This document shows, one piece after another, positions 5,674-7,542 of a stretch of DNA of 7,542 nt (the first letter of the stretch is position 1; each line of letters opens with the position of its first letter). Under the pieces are notes generated by a model. The model was not told the DNA's origin. It saw only the letters and a program-made list of their open reading frames with translations, and ran no database searches. Source of the DNA: Methylobacter sp. Lineage in GTDB: Bacteria; Pseudomonadota; Gammaproteobacteria; Methylococcales; Methylomonadaceae. The position numbers and the translations under genes are program-made. The stretch covers positions 1-7,542 of the forward strand of contig JAQTLI010000126.1 in NCBI GenBank assembly GCA_028714995.1, in the 5' to 3' direction.

Positions 5674-6981
5674 TTACTCTTCCCCCTCTGTTTCGTCTTC
5701 TGTTTCGTCTTCTGTGCCATCTTCAGCTGGTTCTTCAGCCGGAGCAGCTGCGACAGCCGGTTGCATTTCAGCCTGCCACTTAGCGGTTGATTCCTTAAGG
5801 AATTGCATAATCGGGCTATCCGAATTTGACCCGTCTGTGCTGATATCCCCCAACAATCCCTCTATAGTACCCTCAAACGGCTTGAATATCGGAAAACCGC
5901 CCTCTTTCATGACACTGACATGGACTTTACCATTCCGCTCTTCAATAATTAGCTTGCGCCCCCATGGTAAAGGCTTAGGCGGTTCTGGCTTAGGTTGAGG
6001 CTTAACCGCCTGGGTAGGCTGGGGAGCGCTCGGTTTGGCGACAGGGGCAGGCTGGGGAGTACTGGGCTTGGCGGCCGGAGCAGATGATTTCACCGGGCTG
6101 GAAGAGGAAACTGTTTTGGGTTTATCTTCCAGTGATGCAATCTCTGCTGCAGGCTCTTCCGTTTCTTCAATAGCCTCTTCCGTTTCACCTGCAGCCTCTT
6201 CCGTTTCAACCGGCGCCGGTTCTATAACCTCTTCAGCTAAATCCAGTGAAGGACGAGAGCGGGCAATAATAGCCTTAATCTGGCTGTCCAATTCTTCCAT
6301 ATGCATACCGCCGGCAGCCACTACTGACCGGGCCAGTATCCGCATATTTTCAACCCCGTTATCCTCCCCCTTCAGCTGCAGAAGATACCGACCATGCGAC
6401 TGGCTGATTTCACCGGAAATAATCATGGTCTGAATATCGTCCGGCAATTCCAGCAAACGTATAGTATTTGATATCTCTGCCTGTGACAGGTTATGGATAC
6501 GCCCCAGCTCAGATTGCGTAATCTGAAAGTCCTGAATATACTGGACATATACCTGGGCTTGCTCTATGGGATTAAGATCCTTACGTACGGAGTTAGCCTC
6601 AATCACCATATCAGCCATCTGGCGGTCAGACAGGGTGCGAATAGCCACGGGCATCTTCTCAAAGCCCTTAAAATCATGGCTATTGAGCCAGACATAACCG
6701 GACCGTCTCAGCCAGCCGTCTCCCATCTCGTAATGGCCATCTACCATACGGGCAATAGGCGTCTGCAGCAACCCATGCTCATGGATTGAAGCACCGAAAC
6801 GTTCGGCTACACTGTCAGGGACAATACGTCTTGTTTTTGGCTGGTAAGGGTTCGGCTGTAAGTCTTCCAGCGCAACCATGACAATACGCCCTTCATTTTT
6901 GCTCTCAGGCACAGAGACAGGCTCAGAAGTAGTTTCCATTGCCTTCTGTACGTCCGGAGCAACTTTTTTAGTTCTTGGCAT
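5674..6981 (-). CDS. PRTRC system ParB-related protein (435 aa)
   Basis: A ParB/Spo0J-type DNA-binding protein, probably for plasmid or element maintenance or regulation. Residues 34-130 form the ParB N-terminal domain: VALEDLQPNPYQPK, the HGLLQTPIARMVDGHYEMGDGW segment (69-90), and LRR (91-93), corresponding to the GERR box of ParB CTPases but degenerate. Residues 137-205 hold the helix-turn-helix region (NPIEQAQVYVQYI, ITQSELGRIHNLSQAEISN). Residues 250-338 are a low-complexity acidic then Pro/Ala/Lys linker with a seven-residue ETEEA repeat. Residues 340-405 form a separate small domain, and an acidic tail (EDETEDETEGEE) ends the chain. AAGGAG sits 6 nt before ATG 6981. It is the first gene after the hammerhead ribozyme. 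Confidence 0.92.
   Translation of the reverse strand: MPRTKKVAPDVQKAMETTSEPVSVPESKNEGRIVMVALEDLQPNPYQPKTRRIVPDSVAERFGASIHEHGLLQTPIARMVDGHYEMGDGWLRRSGYVWLNSHDFKGFEKMPVAIRTLSDRQMADMVIEANSVRKDLNPIEQAQVYVQYIQDFQITQSELGRIHNLSQAEISNTIRLLELPDDIQTMIISGEISQSHGRYLLQLKGEDNGVENMRILARSVVAAGGMHMEELDSQIKAIIARSRPSLDLAEEVIEPAPVETEEAAGETEEAIEETEEPAAEIASLEDKPKTVSSSSPVKSSAPAAKPSTPQPAPVAKPSAPQPTQAVKPQPKPEPPKPLPWGRKLIIEERNGKVHVSVMKEGGFPIFKPFEGTIEGLLGDISTDGSNSDSPIMQFLKESTAKWQAEMQPAVAAAPAEEPAEDGTEDETEDETEGEE
5687..5715 (-). repeat. 12-bp tandem repeat in the parB 3' end
   Basis: On the plus strand TCTGTTTCGTCT occurs twice back to back (5687-5698 and 5699-5710) followed by a partial third copy. It encodes the EDETEDET acidic tail and probably arose by slippage. 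Confidence 0.8.
6147..6209 (-). repeat. 21-bp tandem repeat in the parB linker, three units
   Basis: The plus-strand core CTCTTCCGTTTC recurs at exactly 21-base intervals (6154, 6175, 6196) and encodes a seven-residue ETEEA-type repeat in the disordered linker. Copy number could vary between relatives. Confidence 0.8.
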
Positions 6982-6987
6982 ACTTAT

Positions 6988-6993
6988 CTCCTT
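6988..6993 (-). promoter_or_regulatory. Ribosome binding site of parB
   Basis: AAGGAG with a 6-nt spacer (ATAAGT) before ATG 6981 fixes the start. It lies in the part of the leader left on the downstream product after hammerhead cleavage. Confidence 0.8.
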
Positions 6994-7022
6994 TCAAAAA
7001 CACTTATTGAGTTGTTATCTAT

Positions 7023-7042
7023 CCATAAACCCCCCTTTATGG
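7023..7042 (-). repeat. Perfect inverted repeat with a G6 loop in the parB leader
   Basis: CCATAAA, then GGGGGG, then TTTATGG on the minus strand: a 7-bp perfect stem with a six-base loop. Its first two bases (7042-7041) are also the last two of hammerhead stem II, so in RNA it is mutually exclusive with full stem II. As DNA it could be an operator, for example for the ParB protein. Either role is inference. Confidence 0.6.
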
Positions 7043-7096
7043 CCTCATCAGTGGCGGCTCTACCGCCAGACGCCGGTTTAATCCGGCGTTTCGGCC
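7041..7096 (-). ncRNA. Type II hammerhead self-cleaving ribozyme
   Basis: All parts of a hammerhead are present in II-III-I order on the minus strand. Stem II is GGCC (7096-7093) with GGCC (7044-7041). GAA (7092-7090) is core G12-A13-A14, followed by A7089 pairing with U7070. Stem III is CGCCGG (7088-7083) with CCGGCG (7076-7071), loop AUUAAA. The cleavage triplet GUC ends at C7069 (C17). Stem I is UGGCGG (7068-7063) with CCGCCA (7057-7052), loop UAGAG. CUGAUGA (7051-7045) is core C3-A9. Every stem pair is Watson-Crick. Stem II is the open stem and may extend through CCC (7100-7098) with the G-run at 7035-7030 across an internal loop. The element fills the gap between the 92-residue gene and parB; cleavage would separate them and leave an 88-nt 5' leader on parB mRNA. 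Confidence 0.9.
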
Positions 7097-7100
7097 TGGG

Positions 7101-7119
7101 TAGGTAGTGGCTTAGGTAG
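7101..7119. repeat. Short direct repeat TAGGTAG
   Basis: TAGGTAG occurs at 7101-7107 and 7113-7119 on the plus strand (12-base period), straddling the stop codon of the 92-residue gene just before the ribozyme. It may be a protein site or chance. Confidence 0.4.
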
Positions 7120-7390
7120 GTTTTTTGAAAAACATTATTCTTAATTCATTCACAATTGCATCAGCCATATCTAGCCCTGCTAAACAGCACTGGCGTCCGA
7201 TTTCAATCTCTCCCTGACTAAATTTGGAGCTAGGGTTATCCCATGATTTATAACAACCATCGTAAAATTCCACTTCCTTAATGATAATGCTACTTACCTG
7301 TGCAAGTATTTCGCTGCTATTTGAGGTTGTAATCCTCTCCAATGTGTTAGCTATCTTTAAGGCCTTTTCTGTTCGGTAAATTGCTGTCAT
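7112..7390 (-). CDS. Small hypothetical protein (92 aa)
   Basis: Not recognised. The start ATG at 7390 has GAGGAG 9 nt upstream. The stop is 15 nt before the hammerhead ribozyme. The protein is predicted mainly helical: residues 1-20 (YRTEKALKIANTLERI), 25-43 (ILAQVSSIIIKEVEFY), and 62-88 (EIGRQCCLAGLDMADAIVNELR, split by family-like Cys-Cys at 68-69), ending in a basic KKPT tail. No membrane segment or signal peptide is evident. It is co-oriented with parB and could share a transcript that the ribozyme then cuts. Confidence 0.75.
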   Translation of the reverse strand: MTAIYRTEKALKIANTLERITTSNSSEILAQVSSIIIKEVEFYDGCYKSWDNPSSKFSQGEIEIGRQCCLAGLDMADAIVNELRIMFFKKPT

Positions 7391-7399
7391 GATAGTAAT

Positions 7400-7405
7400 C
7401 TCCTC
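7400..7405 (-). promoter_or_regulatory. Ribosome binding site of the 92-aa gene
   Basis: GAGGAG lies 9 nt before ATG 7390, in the 21-base gap after the preceding stop codon; it supports this start. Confidence 0.65.
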
Positions 7406-7411
7406 ACTTTT

Positions 7412-7542
7412 TTAATCCACCTTGTAGTATGTTCCATCTACTTCTTTTAAACTGCCACCGTCTTCCGCTTCTTGAGAGATCCAATCTGCAAATCCGCAGT
7501 TATATGCTATAGGATCAATCTCTTTGAAAGCGTAACTGCAAG
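7412..7542 (-). CDS. C-terminal end of a small unidentified protein (start beyond the right edge)
   Basis: An open minus-strand frame enters from the right edge and ends with TAA at 7414-7412, giving 42 visible residues. Key parts are CSYAFKEIDPIAYNCGFADW and then an acidic stretch ending EVDGTYYKVD. The IDPIAYNCGFADW motif resembles the C-terminus of short proteins common in phages and conjugative elements, but I cannot name the family. The coding call rests on the plausible protein composition and on the 21-nt spacing to the next gene with its ribosome binding site. Confidence 0.65.
   Translation of the reverse strand, partial: CSYAFKEIDPIAYNCGFADWISQEAEDGGSLKEVDGTYYKVD

Noticed and set aside
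5278..5998. Plus-strand open frames of 170 and 163 codons
   Set aside because: They run antisense to parB, protein C and the 80-residue gene, have biased Ser/Phe-rich compositions and are shadows of those genes.
6035..6433. Plus-strand 132-codon Ser/Ala/Gly-rich frame
   Set aside because: Antisense to the ParB linker; composition reflects the complementary low-complexity sequence.
1..7542. CRISPR array, tRNA, rRNA, transposase or integrase
   Set aside because: I saw no regularly spaced repeats, no tRNA-like cloverleaf and no recombinase-like protein in the window.

Overview
All genes in this window lie on the minus strand, so the layout reads from high to low coordinates. It is a tightly packed block with overlapping or nearly abutting genes, strong AAGGAG-type ribosome binding sites and moderate GC. 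No chromosomal housekeeping gene is visible. This suggests a plasmid or integrated mobile element of a bacterium. The host cannot be fixed from the sequence; Chloroflexota (Dehalococcoidia-like) or a Firmicutes relative are guesses only.

The core (7112 down to 1409) is a PRTRC system (ParB-Related, ThiF-Related Cassette). In transcription order it has a ParB-like protein, the small protein C, an unrecognised 80-residue protein, a 288-residue protein in the slot usual for protein F, protein B, protein A with a JAMM metal motif, the ThiF/E1-like protein, a Cys-rich protein, and a DUF6166-type protein. Read mechanistically, this is a compact bacterial ubiquitin-like pathway tied to a ParB. C is a beta-grasp-like modifier ending in Gly, ThiF is the activating enzyme, B is E2-like with a plausible catalytic Cys in an E2-like setting, and A is a JAB/JAMM isopeptidase-like enzyme. 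The actin-like protein D and a separate protein E are not in the window.

The most striking non-coding element is a complete type II hammerhead self-cleaving ribozyme (7041-7096, minus strand) in the leader between a 92-residue gene and parB. It has the CUGAUGA core, the GAAA core, a GUC cleavage triplet and three Watson-Crick stems. Cleavage would fall after C7069 and leave parB on an RNA with an 88-nt 5' leader. An overlapping perfect inverted repeat (7023-7042) could compete with its stem II.

After the cassette there is a sigma70-type promoter (1370-1398). It is followed immediately by a 44-nt hairpin with a U-run (1317-1364), then a gene running off the left edge. That gene encodes a protein with an N-terminal winged-helix-like segment, one C2H2 zinc finger and a repetitive C-terminal part. 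The hairpin may both end the cassette transcript and act as a 5' leader or attenuator for this gene. At the right edge, the end of another small gene and the 92-residue gene precede the ribozyme. No gap without a gene exceeds about 130 bases.
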